A DNA stretch of 33,164 nt from Hyphomicrobiales bacterium (GCA_003164915.1 PLRT01000055.1:1-33164); one strand, 5' to 3'. Shown: positions 17,639-26,479, counted from the first letter of the stretch. Notes: generated by a model from the letters alone, not told the origin. Numbers and translations are program-made.

Positions 17639-18859
17639 CTAGCGCGCCAGCGCGGCGCGATAGACCGCGAGCGTCTTTTCCGTCATCTGCTCGAGCGAGA
17701 AGTTCGCCTCGACATGGGCGCGCGCGCGCACGGCGATCGCGTCGCGCGCAGTTGCGCCGAGCGTCAGCGCGCTGGCCAACGCATCGGCGAGCGCCGGCGC
17801 GTCGCCTGGAGGAACGCGCCAGCCGGTGCGTTCCTGCGGCGACGTCTGCGGCGGCGCCAACACGGTCTCCGGCGCGGCGCCGGAATCCGACACCACCACC
17901 ATCGCGCCCAGCGCCTGGGCCTCGACTGCGCTGCGGCCGAAGGCTTCCGGCTGGGTCGACGGCACGGCGACGACGCTCGCGGCGATCAGCGCCGCCGGCA
18001 TGTCGTGGCAATGGCCGACGCGCGCGACCACGTCCTCGAGTCCGGAGCGGCGGATGCGCGCGTCGAGATCGCGCGCATAGGAATCGCGCCCCTGCGCGTC
18101 GCCCGCAAGCACGAAGCGCACGTCGGCATATCCGCGCTCCTTGAGCAGTTTCGCCGCCTCGATCAGCACCCGCTGCCCCTTCCACTCGGTCAGCCGCGCC
18201 GCCAGCAGCACGATGCGCTCGTGCGGCGCGGCGCCCCAGGCTTCGCGCAACTGGGTCACCCGCCCGCGCTCGACCGAATTGGGCGCGAAGCGCGCGAGAT
18301 CGGTCCCGCGCGGAATGACCGCGAGCCGGCCGCGCGCAAATGGATAGAGCCGTTCGATCGCGTCGGCGGTGAACTGCGAGTTGGCGATGACGAAATCGCC
18401 GCGCGCCATCACCGAATTGTACCTGAGCTTCAAGGCCGAGCGCCCGCCGTAGGCGCCATGAAAGGTGGTGACGAACGGCCGCCCGACGCGGCGGCAGGCG
18501 CCGAGCGCAACCCACGCCGGCGCGCGCGAGCGCGCGTGGACGAGGTCGACCCCCTCCTCGATGATCAGCCGCGCCAGTCGCGGCGCGTTGAGCGCCATCG
18601 AAACCGGATTCTTGGTCGCGGCGGGGAACGGCGCCAGCACGCCGCCGACCGCCTGCAATTCGGCCGCCAGCCGGCCGCCTTCCGACGCGACCAGAGCGCG
18701 CGCGCCGGCCTGCACCAGGGCGGCGGCGACGTCGATCGTCGTGCGCTCGGCGCCGCCGGCGTCGAGCCGCGGAATGATCTGCAGAATCGTGCGTCCGGCG
18801 AGGGCGCCGCTCTCGGCGCGGCCGAAGGGCGCGAGCGTGGCGGCGCTCACGCGCCCCAC
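17639..18859 (-). CDS. Glycosyltransferase family 4
   Basis: GT-B fold glycosyltransferase of 406 residues. The N-terminal domain has the donor/acceptor groove start IIPRLDAGGAERTT, and VHARSRAPAW and TTFHGAYGG. The C-terminal domain has ARLTEWKGQ and the nucleotide-sugar E-x7-E motif EAFGRSAVE. It most likely transfers a sugar to a cell-surface glycan or lipid; donor and acceptor are unknown. The GTG at 18859 is the track start, but a second GTG at 18850 has a better G-rich site ahead of it (GGTGGGG) and may be the real one. It is alone, with no other glycan genes next to it. Confidence 0.9.
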   Translation of the reverse strand: MGRVSAATLAPFGRAESGALAGRTILQIIPRLDAGGAERTTIDVAAALVQAGARALVASEGGRLAAELQAVGGVLAPFPAATKNPVSMALNAPRLARLIIEEGVDLVHARSRAPAWVALGACRRVGRPFVTTFHGAYGGRSALKLRYNSVMARGDFVIANSQFTADAIERLYPFARGRLAVIPRGTDLARFAPNSVERGRVTQLREAWGAAPHERIVLLAARLTEWKGQRVLIEAAKLLKERGYADVRFVLAGDAQGRDSYARDLDARIRRSGLEDVVARVGHCHDMPAALIAASVVAVPSTQPEAFGRSAVEAQALGAMVVVSDSGAAPETVLAPPQTSPQERTGWRVPPGDAPALADALASALTLGATARDAIAVRARAHVEANFSLEQMTEKTLAVYRAALAR

Positions 18860-18966
18860 CGCGCCAGATGGTCGCGCGCCGCGCCGCCGGCATTGACGGC
18901 CGCCGCCGCGTCGGCCATGCCGGCCGGAAGGAAGGGCCTGAAACCCGGACGAATCATGGGATCGAT

Positions 18967-19755
18967 TTGACCGTGATCTGCGACGAACCGCAATTCCTCG
19001 CCATCGGCGAAGGGACGGCGCGACGCCGTATCGCGTTTCGCCGCCGCTGGCCAGCGCGCGGCGGCCTGCCGGGGATCGTCTGGCTCGCCGGCTTCGGCTC
19101 CGACATGGTTTCGACCAAGGCGAGCGCGCTCGACGTCCATTGCGCCGAGCGCGGCCAGGCGCTGCTGCGCTTCGACTATTCCGGCAACGGCGCCTCGGAG
19201 GGCAAGTTCGAGGACGGAACGCTTTCGCTGTGGCTCGAGGACGCGCTGGCGGCGATCCGCGCCGAATCCACCGGACGCACCGTGCTCGCCGGCTCGTCGA
19301 TGGGCGGCTATATTGCGCTGCTGGTCGCGCGCGCGCTCGCCGTGGCGGGCGAGGCGGGACGGCTCGCCGGCATGGTTCTCGTTGCGCCGGCGGTCGATTT
19401 CACCGAGGCGCTGATGTGGGCGCGCGCCAGCGACGAAGAGCGCCGCGAGCTGATGGAAAAGGGCGTATGGGCGCGTCCGTCCGAATATTCCCATTCCGGC
19501 TACCGCATCGCCCGCGCTCTGATCGAGGACGGGCGGAAGCATCTCCTGTTCGGCGCGACGATCCGCAGTTACTGTCAGACCCGCATCCTGCAGGGCATGC
19601 AGGATCCCGACGTTCCCTACCGGCATGCGCTGACGCTGGTCGAGCATATGGCGGGCGATCCGGTCACGCTGACCTTGATCAAGGACGGCGACCATCGCCT
19701 GTCGCGGCCGCAGGACCTCGCGCTGATCCTCGAAGCGATCGACAGCTTCGCCTGA
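18967..19755 (+). CDS. Alpha/beta hydrolase
   Basis: Serine hydrolase of about 262 residues. The nucleophile elbow is GSSMGG; an early WLAGFGSDM loop and FDYSGNGAS fit the oxyanion region, and a late IKDGDHRLS provides the histidine. The start is uncertain: the track uses 18868, but the stretch before TVICDEPQFL is arginine-rich and not family-like. TTG at 18967 (GGGATCG upstream) or GTG at 18973 are better. Related proteins are annotated as carboxylesterases or depalmitoylase-like hydrolases; substrate is unknown. It ends one base before the convergent YgjP-type gene. Confidence 0.86.
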   Translation: MTVICDEPQFLAIGEGTARRRIAFRRRWPARGGLPGIVWLAGFGSDMVSTKASALDVHCAERGQALLRFDYSGNGASEGKFEDGTLSLWLEDALAAIRAESTGRTVLAGSSMGGYIALLVARALAVAGEAGRLAGMVLVAPAVDFTEALMWARASDEERRELMEKGVWARPSEYSHSGYRIARALIEDGRKHLLFGATIRSYCQTRILQGMQDPDVPYRHALTLVEHMAGDPVTLTLIKDGDHRLSRPQDLALILEAIDSFA

Positions 19756-19756
19756 G

Positions 19757-20512
19757 TCACGCGCCTTCCGCCCCGAAGCGATGCAGATCGGCGCCGTTCG
19801 CGCGCAGCCACGCTTCGGCGCGCTCCGTTTCGGGATAGAGCCGGCGCGCCAACTTCCAGAACATCGGCGAATGATTCATGTGGACGATGTGCGCGACTTC
19901 GTGGGCCGCCAGATAATCGAGGATTTCCGGCGGCGCGAGGATCAGACGCCAGGAGAAGTTGAGTCCGCCGGTCGACGAGCATGAGCCCCAGCGGCTCGCC
20001 GTGTCGCGCAAGGCGATGCGGCGCGGCGCGACGCCGAGCCGCGTGGCGTGGCGCGCCACCGCCGCTTCGAGGTCCTTGCGCGCTTCGCGCTTGAGGAAGT
20101 CGGCGACGCGGCGAGCGATGAACGGCGCTTCGCCGGCGACGCAGATGATTGGCCCGCCAGCTCCATTCTCGGTCCAGACGACGCCGCGCGCGCCCGGCCG
20201 ATGGACGATCCGGTGATCGACGCCGCGCAGCGGCGTCACCGCGTTCGGCGCAAAAGCGACGGGCCGCGGCAACCGCTTCAGCCGCGCGCCGATCCACGCC
20301 GCGTGGCGCTCGGCGAACTCGCGCGCCGAACGCAGCGAACTGCGCGTCGGCATGGTCAGCAGCACGTCGCGCGTCGCCGTACGCACACGCAGCGTGAAGC
20401 GCTGCGACGTCGACAGTCGCTTCAGCGCGACGCGATAGACTTCCCCCGCGTGGGCGACCTCGATGTGCGCGACCGGGCCCGGCGGCGGACGGCGTTCGAA
20501 CAGGCGCAGCAT
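19757..20512 (-). CDS. YgjP/DUF45-type zinc metallopeptidase
   Basis: Putative cytoplasmic zinc metallopeptidase of 251 residues in the YgjP (DUF45, M48-like) family. The zinc motif is HEVAH (204-208) followed by His214 in HMNHSPMFW, and the upstream SRWGSCSS (173-180) is another family hallmark. The physiological substrate of this family is poorly known. It lies 59 bases downstream of cobU on the same strand and may be co-transcribed, although no functional link is evident. Confidence 0.9.
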   Translation of the reverse strand: MLRLFERRPPPGPVAHIEVAHAGEVYRVALKRLSTSQRFTLRVRTATRDVLLTMPTRSSLRSAREFAERHAAWIGARLKRLPRPVAFAPNAVTPLRGVDHRIVHRPGARGVVWTENGAGGPIICVAGEAPFIARRVADFLKREARKDLEAAVARHATRLGVAPRRIALRDTASRWGSCSSTGGLNFSWRLILAPPEILDYLAAHEVAHIVHMNHSPMFWKLARRLYPETERAEAWLRANGADLHRFGAEGA

Positions 20513-20571
20513 GGGCGGATGGTAACCTAGCGACGCTCCGAGTCGCCAGGAATTTCGCGCCTTTGAGCCAA

Positions 20572-21135
20572 TCAGCGCAATCGGACGTCGGGTCGCGGGG
20601 CCGGCTTGAGCTGGGTCGGCAGGCCGGCGGCGACGGCGACGACCGCGCCGCAGGCGGCCGCCGCCGCCTGGTTGAGCCGCCCCTGCCAGTCGCGAAAGGC
20701 GCGGCCGAGCGGAGTCGCCGGCACGACCCCCGCCCCGACCTCGTTGGAAATCAGGATCGCCGGACCGTCGAGTTCGGATAGAACCTTCGTCAATTCCGAT
20801 ATTTGCGCCTCGATGTTAAGGTCCGCTTGCATCAGGTTGGCAAGCCACAGAGTCAGGCAGTCGACGAGAGTCGCTCGCCCCGGCCGGGCTTCCGCCCGCA
20901 GCGCCGAAGCGAGCGCCAGCGGCTCCTCGCGGGTCCGCCAGCCCGTGCCGCGCTCGCCGCGGTGGCGGGCGATGCGTTCTGCCATTTCAGCGTCGCCGGC
21001 CTCGGCGGTGGCGAGGTAGAGTCTTTCGGCGGCTGTCGCTTCGGCGAGCGCCAGCGCGTAGCGGCTCTTGCCCGAGCGCACGCCGCCGATCACCAGGACG
21101 GAGCGGCAGAAGACGGATTCGAGCGAACTGCCCAT
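20572..21135 (-). CDS. cobU: Adenosylcobinamide kinase / adenosylcobinamide-phosphate guanylyltransferase
   Basis: Bifunctional enzyme of cobalamin lower-ligand assembly (CobU, called CobP in many alphaproteobacteria). It phosphorylates adenosylcobinamide and then adds GMP. The P-loop is GGVRSGKS (17-24). The histidine expected to carry GMP is His58 in RIARHRGERG, and later LVDCLTLWLANL and LISNEVGAGVVP are typical. Length (187) is normal. It stands apart from other cobalamin genes here; I saw no B12-riboswitch sequence in the 111 bases upstream. Confidence 0.94.
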   Translation of the reverse strand: MGSSLESVFCRSVLVIGGVRSGKSRYALALAEATAAERLYLATAEAGDAEMAERIARHRGERGTGWRTREEPLALASALRAEARPGRATLVDCLTLWLANLMQADLNIEAQISELTKVLSELDGPAILISNEVGAGVVPATPLGRAFRDWQGRLNQAAAAACGAVVAVAAGLPTQLKPAPRPDVRLR

Positions 21136-21246
21136 ATTGCTTCGATCTCATGCGCCGGAACGCAATTCAATCCGGCCTTTACGGCGCCGCAACGGTTTGC
21201 TCCAATCGCGGCGGCGACCCTGCCCTAGCCGAGCCCGAGGCCGTGC

Positions 21247-21807
21247 GTGTCCGTTTCTCTCGACCAGACTCTGCGCGATTGGCGCGATTTCTACGCCATG
21301 GGCGGCGCCGCGGCGGCGACGCTGGTCGGCCTGATGTTCGTCTTCGCCTCGATCGGCGCGAGCCAGCTCGCCGCCCGCAATCTCGGGGCGATGCGCGCTT
21401 TCATCACGCCAACGGTTGTCCACTTCGCATCGGCGCTGTTCGTCTGCCTGGTGTCAGTCATGCCGGGGCACAGCGCGCGCAGCCTCGGCGGCGTGCTCGG
21501 CGTCGGCGCACTGATCGGCGTCGCGTACTGCGGCCAGATCCTCGTCTTCATCTTTCGCCGCTTCGCCGCCGGCCTGGCGTGGGAGGACCGGCTCTTCTAT
21601 GCGTTGATCCCCCTCGTCGGCTATGTCCTGCTGCTCGCCTCGGCGGCGATCGAACTCGAGGGGCGCCCCGACGACGCCAATATCCTCGCCGGGATTGCAA
21701 TCATCGCGCTGATCGTCGCCGGACTTCGCAACGCCTGGGACATGACGGTGTGGATGACGACGCGCGGCGCAGCCGACAGCCCGTCCGCGCCCGCCGAGGG
21801 CGGCTAG
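21247..21807 (+). CDS. Small integral membrane protein of unknown function
   Basis: I do not recognise a function. The 186-residue protein has four to five hydrophobic segments, the first in AAAATLVGLMFVFASIGAS after a short soluble start (LDQTLRDWRDFYAMGG). Similar small proteins are common as hypotheticals in Rhizobiales. The start is GTG at 21247. It is divergent from cobU and 72 bases before the aminotransferase gene, so it may or may not belong to that operon. The C-terminus is Pro/Ala/Glu-rich and soluble. Confidence 0.7.
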   Translation: MSVSLDQTLRDWRDFYAMGGAAAATLVGLMFVFASIGASQLAARNLGAMRAFITPTVVHFASALFVCLVSVMPGHSARSLGGVLGVGALIGVAYCGQILVFIFRRFAAGLAWEDRLFYALIPLVGYVLLLASAAIELEGRPDDANILAGIAIIALIVAGLRNAWDMTVWMTTRGAADSPSAPAEGG

Positions 21808-21879
21808 GCGCGACCGCGCGCCGTATCCATGATCGAGCGATTTGCGTTAAATGCGCGCCTCACGATCCAGCGGTTTCCG

Positions 21880-23037
21880 ATGAACTCCCTCTTCGCCGGT
21901 CTCGGCGTCAGCGTCTTCGAGGTCATGTCGCGGCTGGCGCGCGAGCGCGACGCGGTCAACCTCGGCCAGGGATTTCCCGACGATCCCGGCCCCGCCGATG
22001 TGCGCGCCAAGGCGGCGGAGGCGGTGATCGACGGCTGGAACCAATACCCGCCGATGCTCGGCCTACCTGAGCTGCGCGCCGCCGTCGCCGCCCATTACAA
22101 GCGTTTCCAGGGGCTCGAACTCGATCCCGAACGCGAGGTCATGGTGACCTCGGGCGCGACCGAGGCGATCGCCGGCGCGCTAATGGCGCTGATCGAGCCG
22201 GGCGACGAGGTCGTGCTCTTCCAGCCGATGTACGACGCCTATCTGCCGCTGGTGCGACGCGCCGGCGGCGTGGCGAAATTCGTCACGCTGAAGCCGCCGC
22301 GCTGGACCTTCGACGCGGCCGACCTCGCCGCCGCCTTTTCCGACCGCACGCGCGTCGTCCTGTTCAACAATCCGCTCAACCCGACCGGGGTCGTCTACGG
22401 CCGCCAGTCGCTCGAGATCCTGGCGCGCGCTTGCGTCAAATACGACGTCATCGCGCTCTGCGACGAAGTCTGGGAGCACGTGGTGTTCGACGGCCTCGAC
22501 CATCAGCCGCTGATGGCGATGGCGGGCATGCGCGAGCGCACGGTCAAGATCGGCTCGGCCGGCAAGATCTTTTCGCTGACCGGCTGGAAGGTCGGCTTCG
22601 TCATGGCCGCGCCGGAGATTTTGCGCATTCTCGCCAAGGCGCACCAGTTCATCACCTTCACCACCCCGCCCAACCTGCAGAGCGCCGTCGCCTACGGCCT
22701 CGGCAAGGACGATTCCTATTTCGCGGCCATGCGCCAGGGGTTCCAGCGCAGCCGCGACCGCTTCGCCGCTGGCCTCCGGGAGCGCGGCTTCTCGGTGCTG
22801 CCGAGCGCGGGCACCTATTTCCTCAACGTCGACCTCGCGCCGCTCGGCTGCGACGACGACGTCGCCTTCTGCCGCGAGCTGGTCGAGCGCCATGGCGTCG
22901 CAGCGATTCCGGTCTCGGCCTTCTATGCCGAAACGCCGATCCGCACCGTCGCGCGCTTCTGCTTCGCCAAGCGCGACACGACGCTCGACGCGGCGCTGAT
23001 GCGGCTCCAAGGGGTCGCCAGCGAGGCGCGCGTATGA
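21880..23037 (+). CDS. PLP-dependent class I/II aminotransferase
   Basis: Fold-type I aminotransferase of 385 residues. The PLP lysine is Lys229 in GSAGKIFSLTGWK; NPLNPTG (164-170), CDEVWEH (Asp195) and the N-terminal NLGQGFPD are also seen. This pattern matches the kynurenine/methionine aminotransferase group (YbdL, glutamine transaminase K-like), so aromatic or sulfur amino acids are possible substrates. I start at 21880 because homologs usually begin a few residues before LFAGL; the 21829 start adds 17 residues. Its TGA overlaps the next gene's ATG. Confidence 0.92.
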   Translation: MNSLFAGLGVSVFEVMSRLARERDAVNLGQGFPDDPGPADVRAKAAEAVIDGWNQYPPMLGLPELRAAVAAHYKRFQGLELDPEREVMVTSGATEAIAGALMALIEPGDEVVLFQPMYDAYLPLVRRAGGVAKFVTLKPPRWTFDAADLAAAFSDRTRVVLFNNPLNPTGVVYGRQSLEILARACVKYDVIALCDEVWEHVVFDGLDHQPLMAMAGMRERTVKIGSAGKIFSLTGWKVGFVMAAPEILRILAKAHQFITFTTPPNLQSAVAYGLGKDDSYFAAMRQGFQRSRDRFAAGLRERGFSVLPSAGTYFLNVDLAPLGCDDDVAFCRELVERHGVAAIPVSAFYAETPIRTVARFCFAKRDTTLDAALMRLQGVASEARV

Positions 23038-24203
23038 CGCTGGCTCGCGTCGCGCTCGCGCTCGCGGTTGCCGGATTGTGCGCGTCGGCGACCCTGGCCG
23101 CTGAGACGTCTCCCTTCGCGCCGCCGCCCGCACAGGCGCCGAAGATCGTCCGTCTGCTCGCGCCTCCCGCCGTGATGGACGTCGACGCGCTGCAGGGATT
23201 CGAGGCTGAAAGCGGCTATCAAGTCGCCTACGACGCCTACGAGGGCGCGGCCGACCTCGCCGAGAAATGGCGCGACGGCCCCTACGACCTCGTCGTCCTT
23301 TCCGGCCCGGCCTTGGCGCGCGAGATCGCCGCCGGCGCGTTGGCGCGGCTCGACCACGCGCGTCTGCCCAACGTCGACAAAGTCCGGCCGGCAGCGCTCG
23401 CCAAGCTCGCCGCCTACGACCCGACCGCCGCAGACTGCGCGGCGCCGCTCGGCTGGTACGCAACCGGTCTGCTGTATGACGCCGACAAGGCGGCGCAGCG
23501 GATCGCCGGCGCGCCGACCTCGTGGAACGCCCTCTTCAATCCGATCGAAGCGAGCAAAATGGCGGACTGCGGCGTCGTGCTGCCCGACGACCGCGATGCT
23601 CTGTTCGCCGCCGCCTGGCGATTGCTCGGCGTCGATCCAACGCGCGCGACCGCCGTGCAGGTCAAGAGCGCCGCCGCTCTGATCGGCCGCAGCCGCAAGA
23701 CGGCGCGCGCCTTCCCCGCCGCCGACGTCGTCAGCGCGCTGGCGAGCGGCGCCGCCTGCCTCAGCGTCGGCGACGCCGGCGAGGCCGAAGCCGCCAAGTC
23801 GCGCAGCCGGGAGGGCGGCGCCGGCGCCGACATCCGTTTCGCCCTGCCGAAGGAAGGCGGCGGACTGGCGATCGAGGTCTACGCCATGCCCCGCGACGCG
23901 CTGCACAGCGACGTCGCCTACCTGTTGCTCGATTACCTGCTGCGCCCCGAGATCGCGAGCCGCAACGCCGCGGCGGCGCGGCTGATCGACGCCGAAGCCG
24001 CCGACCAGGACGAAACGCTCAAGCGGCTATCGCCGCAAGGAGCCTACGATGCTCGGGTCGCGCCTTTGGTGCAGACCGAATGGGAGAGTCTCGTCACCAG
24101 CAAGGCCGAAGCGCCGAAGCCGTCGCAATCGGGCGGACGAACGCCGCCGGCGCGGGTAAAAGCCCAGAGACCGAATCCGAAGAAACCCAAGAAGCCGCAA
24201 TGA
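23034..24203 (+). CDS. Orphan periplasmic solute-binding protein (PotF/PotD-like)
   Basis: Secreted protein of 389 residues that looks like a polyamine-type solute-binding protein. It begins with a Sec signal (VALALAVAGLCASATLA, cut near residue 22), then RLLAPPAVMDVDALQGFE and YDAYEGAADLAEKW, like the first lobe of such receptors. The track start at 22431 lies inside the aminotransferase; ATG 23034 overlaps that gene's stop. No ABC permease or ATPase is next to it. The last 40 or so residues are Lys/Pro-rich (KAQRPNPKKPKKPQ), an unusual tail. It is coupled on both sides, so it may bind a compound handled by the aminotransferase or the EamA exporter. Function is unproven. Confidence 0.82.
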   Translation: MTLARVALALAVAGLCASATLAAETSPFAPPPAQAPKIVRLLAPPAVMDVDALQGFEAESGYQVAYDAYEGAADLAEKWRDGPYDLVVLSGPALAREIAAGALARLDHARLPNVDKVRPAALAKLAAYDPTAADCAAPLGWYATGLLYDADKAAQRIAGAPTSWNALFNPIEASKMADCGVVLPDDRDALFAAAWRLLGVDPTRATAVQVKSAAALIGRSRKTARAFPAADVVSALASGAACLSVGDAGEAEAAKSRSREGGAGADIRFALPKEGGGLAIEVYAMPRDALHSDVAYLLLDYLLRPEIASRNAAAARLIDAEAADQDETLKRLSPQGAYDARVAPLVQTEWESLVTSKAEAPKPSQSGGRTPPARVKAQRPNPKKPKKPQ

Positions 24204-25141
24204 ACCGTGGCGCGCAGCGCCCGATGACGACGACCGAATGGGGTCTGCTGCTGCTGTTGTCGCTGCTCTGGGGCGGCTCATTCTTCTTCGTCGGAATCGC
24301 CGTCAAGGCATTGCCGCCATTTACGATTGTCGCTGCGAGAGTGACGATCGCGGCGGCGCTTCTGTGGCTCGCCGCGCCATTGACGGGGGTTTCCGCCCTG
24401 CGGCTCGGCCGCCAGGCGCCGGCGCTGCTGGCGCTCGCGCTGCTCAACAACGTCGCGCCGTTCTCGCTGCTGACCTGGAGCCAGACCCAACTCGCCAGCG
24501 GCCTCGTTTCAATCCTCAACGCGACGACTCCCGTGTTCACTGTCGTCATCGCCCATTTGTTCACCGTGGAGGAAAAGCTCGACCAGCGCCGCCTCGCCGG
24601 CGCGCTGATCGGTGTCGTTGGCGTCGCGGCGATGATCGGGCCTGAGCTGTTGGGCGGCTTCGCCGGCCATCTCGTCGCCGAGCTTGCCGCGCTGCTGGCC
24701 GCTACGTCTTACGCCGCCGCGAGCGTGTTCGCGCGGCGCTTCCGCCGGCTCGGTCTGGCGCCGATTGAGCTGGCGACCGGCCAGGTCACGGCGTCGGCTC
24801 TCGTGCTTCTGCCGCTCGCGCTCGCCGTCGACATGCCCTGGCGGCTGCCCGCGCCCGGCCCCGCGGCGATTGCGGCGATCGGCGCGATCGGCGCGCTGTC
24901 GACGGCTCTCGCGTATGTCGTGTTCTTCCGCATCCTCGCCGGCGCCGGCGCGGTCAATGTTGTGCTGGTGACCCTGCTCGCGCCGGCGACCGCGATCCTG
25001 CTCGGCGCCGCGGCGCTCGGCGAGCGGCTCGCGGCCCGCGACTTCTTCGGCCTGGCGACCATCGCGCTCGGCCTCGCCGTCATCGACGGCCGCCTGCCGC
25101 GCGAGGCGCGGGCGCGCTTCGCGGCGGCGTTCGACCGTTAA
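24200..25141 (+). CDS. EamA family (DMT superfamily) transporter
   Basis: Inner-membrane protein of 313 residues with about ten hydrophobic helices in two EamA repeats. The first repeat opens with LLLLSLLWGGSFFFVGIAV, the usual start of this family. ATG at 24200 overlaps the binding-protein stop (ATGA); the track start at 23522 is wrong. EamA proteins often export amino acids or metabolites, so with an aminotransferase in the operon an amino-acid-related substrate is plausible, but this is inference. Confidence 0.92.
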   Translation: MNRGAQRPMTTTEWGLLLLLSLLWGGSFFFVGIAVKALPPFTIVAARVTIAAALLWLAAPLTGVSALRLGRQAPALLALALLNNVAPFSLLTWSQTQLASGLVSILNATTPVFTVVIAHLFTVEEKLDQRRLAGALIGVVGVAAMIGPELLGGFAGHLVAELAALLAATSYAAASVFARRFRRLGLAPIELATGQVTASALVLLPLALAVDMPWRLPAPGPAAIAAIGAIGALSTALAYVVFFRILAGAGAVNVVLVTLLAPATAILLGAAALGERLAARDFFGLATIALGLAVIDGRLPREARARFAAAFDR

Positions 25142-25206
25142 ACGCCCGCGCTCGCAGACTCCCCATCCTCCTGGCCGCAGGTTAAGATCGCGGTCCGGAG
25201 GCGGGC

Positions 25207-25467
25207 ATGGCGATTGATCGCGACAATCCCGGCGACCTCGCGCGACGCGCGGCGGAACGGCGCGCGCGGCGCCCCGGCCGCAGGCCCGACGCGGACCTGT
25301 GGCGGCGCGAATCTTTCTGCCTGCCGCGCCTGCAAGCGCGGGCCAAAGCGCGTGAGTTGTTCGAGCGCTTTCCCAAGGCGGCCTACATGACGGAAATCGA
25401 GTTCTGGAGCGAACGCGCCGACGGCCAGATCGAATTCGTCGTTCGTCGCCTGCCCAGCGCCGACTGA
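25207..25467 (+). CDS. Small conserved-looking protein of unknown function
   Basis: An 86-residue soluble protein that I cannot name. The first half is very Arg/Ala-rich (AAERRARRPGRRPDADLW). The second half looks structured: FERFPKAAYMTEIEFWSERADGQIEFVVRRLP. A good ribosome site (GGAGGCGGG) precedes the ATG, which supports it as a real gene. It follows the EamA gene by 65 bases on the same strand. No cysteine pair or known motif beyond that is visible. Confidence 0.62.
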   Translation: MAIDRDNPGDLARRAAERRARRPGRRPDADLWRRESFCLPRLQARAKARELFERFPKAAYMTEIEFWSERADGQIEFVVRRLPSAD

Positions 25468-25837
25468 ATCGGCTTCACGAGGCGTCTCGACCCCGACGCG
25501 AGCGCTCGATGGACCGCTTATGGTTGCCGAAATGTGGCGACATTCAAGATAGTTCTCAACGTAAATAATTCATTTACCAACATCCTCTTGCCAGAATTTA
25601 GGCTATTAGTGGTTTTGCTGCAGAATAAATAATGGTTATTGCGTTGCACTACGAGCGTTGACAACCTAGACCTTGCATCTAATTACTTGCGCATTGTCGC
25701 CCGAATCCCGCCACATTCCCTCTCTGTGTTGTGATCATTGGGTTACAGACTTACAACCAATCCAGGGCTATATTCCGACCATGGCCGGCGGGGTGGTTCG
25801 GACTCCCTCCGTTATGGTTGGTGACGAGGAGATTGCG
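25468..25837 (+). promoter_or_regulatory. AT-rich control region upstream of the outer membrane protein
   Basis: This 370-base gap is much richer in A/T than its surroundings, most clearly from about 25540 to 25790. It holds a perfect dyad GTAAAT-AATTC-ATTTAC (25561-25577). A promoter candidate is TTGACA-N16-TAATTA (25658-25685). A second is ACAGAC-N17-CTATAT (25745-25773); the spacing and -10 fit the rhizobial housekeeping consensus better. The leader would then be about 55-60 bases, with GAGGAGA just before the ATG. I saw no other gene or RNA fold. Confidence 0.55.
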
Positions 25838-26479
25838 ATGAAAAAGGTTCTGTTGGCCGCGTTGATGGCCGGGGTTGCGTCGAGCGCGATGGCCGCCGAC
25901 CTCCCGACCCACAAGGCGCCGCCGGCGCCGGCGCCGTATTATGCGCCGCCCATCTTCAGCTGGACGGGCTTCTATGTCGGCGTGAACGGCGGCTGGGGCG
26001 GCGGCAGCAGCGGCGGCGACTTCGGCAGCCCGTCGGGCGGCCTCGTCGGCGGCACGGTCGGCTACAACTACCAGATCGGTCAGTTCGTCGCCGGCCTCGA
26101 AGGCGACTGGGACTGGGCCGATCTGAACAAGAATGGCGCTAACGTCCTCGGGCCGTACGGCAACAAGATCGACGACATGGTGACCGCCCGCGCACGCGCC
26201 GGCGTCGCGCTCGGCCGCGCCCTGCTCTATGTCACCGGCGGCTACGCGGGCGTCGACGTCAAGACGAGCCTGCCGTACTATTCGTACTCGTCGACCGATT
26301 GGCGCAGCGGCGCTGCGATCGGCGCCGGCCTCGAATACGCCTTCACCAACAACATCTCGGCCAAGGCCGAATATCTCTACGTGCCGCTCGGCTCGCAGAC
26401 GTTCACGGACAGCACCTACTCGGCCAAGAGCGACCTCAATCTCTCGATCGTTCGCGCCGGCCTGAACTACAAGTTCTGA
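25838..26479 (+). CDS. Outer membrane beta-barrel protein (Omp25/Omp31-like)
   Basis: Small outer membrane protein of 213 residues, of the kind abundant in Rhizobiales envelopes. The signal peptide is MKKVLLAALMAGVASSAMA, cut before ADLP. A Pro/Ala linker (KAPPAPAPYYAPP) is followed by the typical first strand SWTGFYVGVNGGWGGG, then alternating strands, YVTGGYAGVD, and a last strand ending NLSIVRAGLNYKF with the terminal Phe needed for BAM insertion. I start at 25838 because it has a strong GAGGAGA site and the signal follows; the track start at 25673 is spurious. It ends before a strong terminator. Confidence 0.93.
   Translation: MKKVLLAALMAGVASSAMAADLPTHKAPPAPAPYYAPPIFSWTGFYVGVNGGWGGGSSGGDFGSPSGGLVGGTVGYNYQIGQFVAGLEGDWDWADLNKNGANVLGPYGNKIDDMVTARARAGVALGRALLYVTGGYAGVDVKTSLPYYSYSSTDWRSGAAIGAGLEYAFTNNISAKAEYLYVPLGSQTFTDSTYSAKSDLNLSIVRAGLNYKF

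Noticed and set aside
16994-18970. 658-residue plus-strand ORF
   Set aside because: Out-of-frame shadow of pirin and antisense of the glycosyltransferase.
21136-21246. Cobalamin riboswitch upstream of cobU
   Set aside because: No B12-box-like sequence found and the gap is too short for a full riboswitch.
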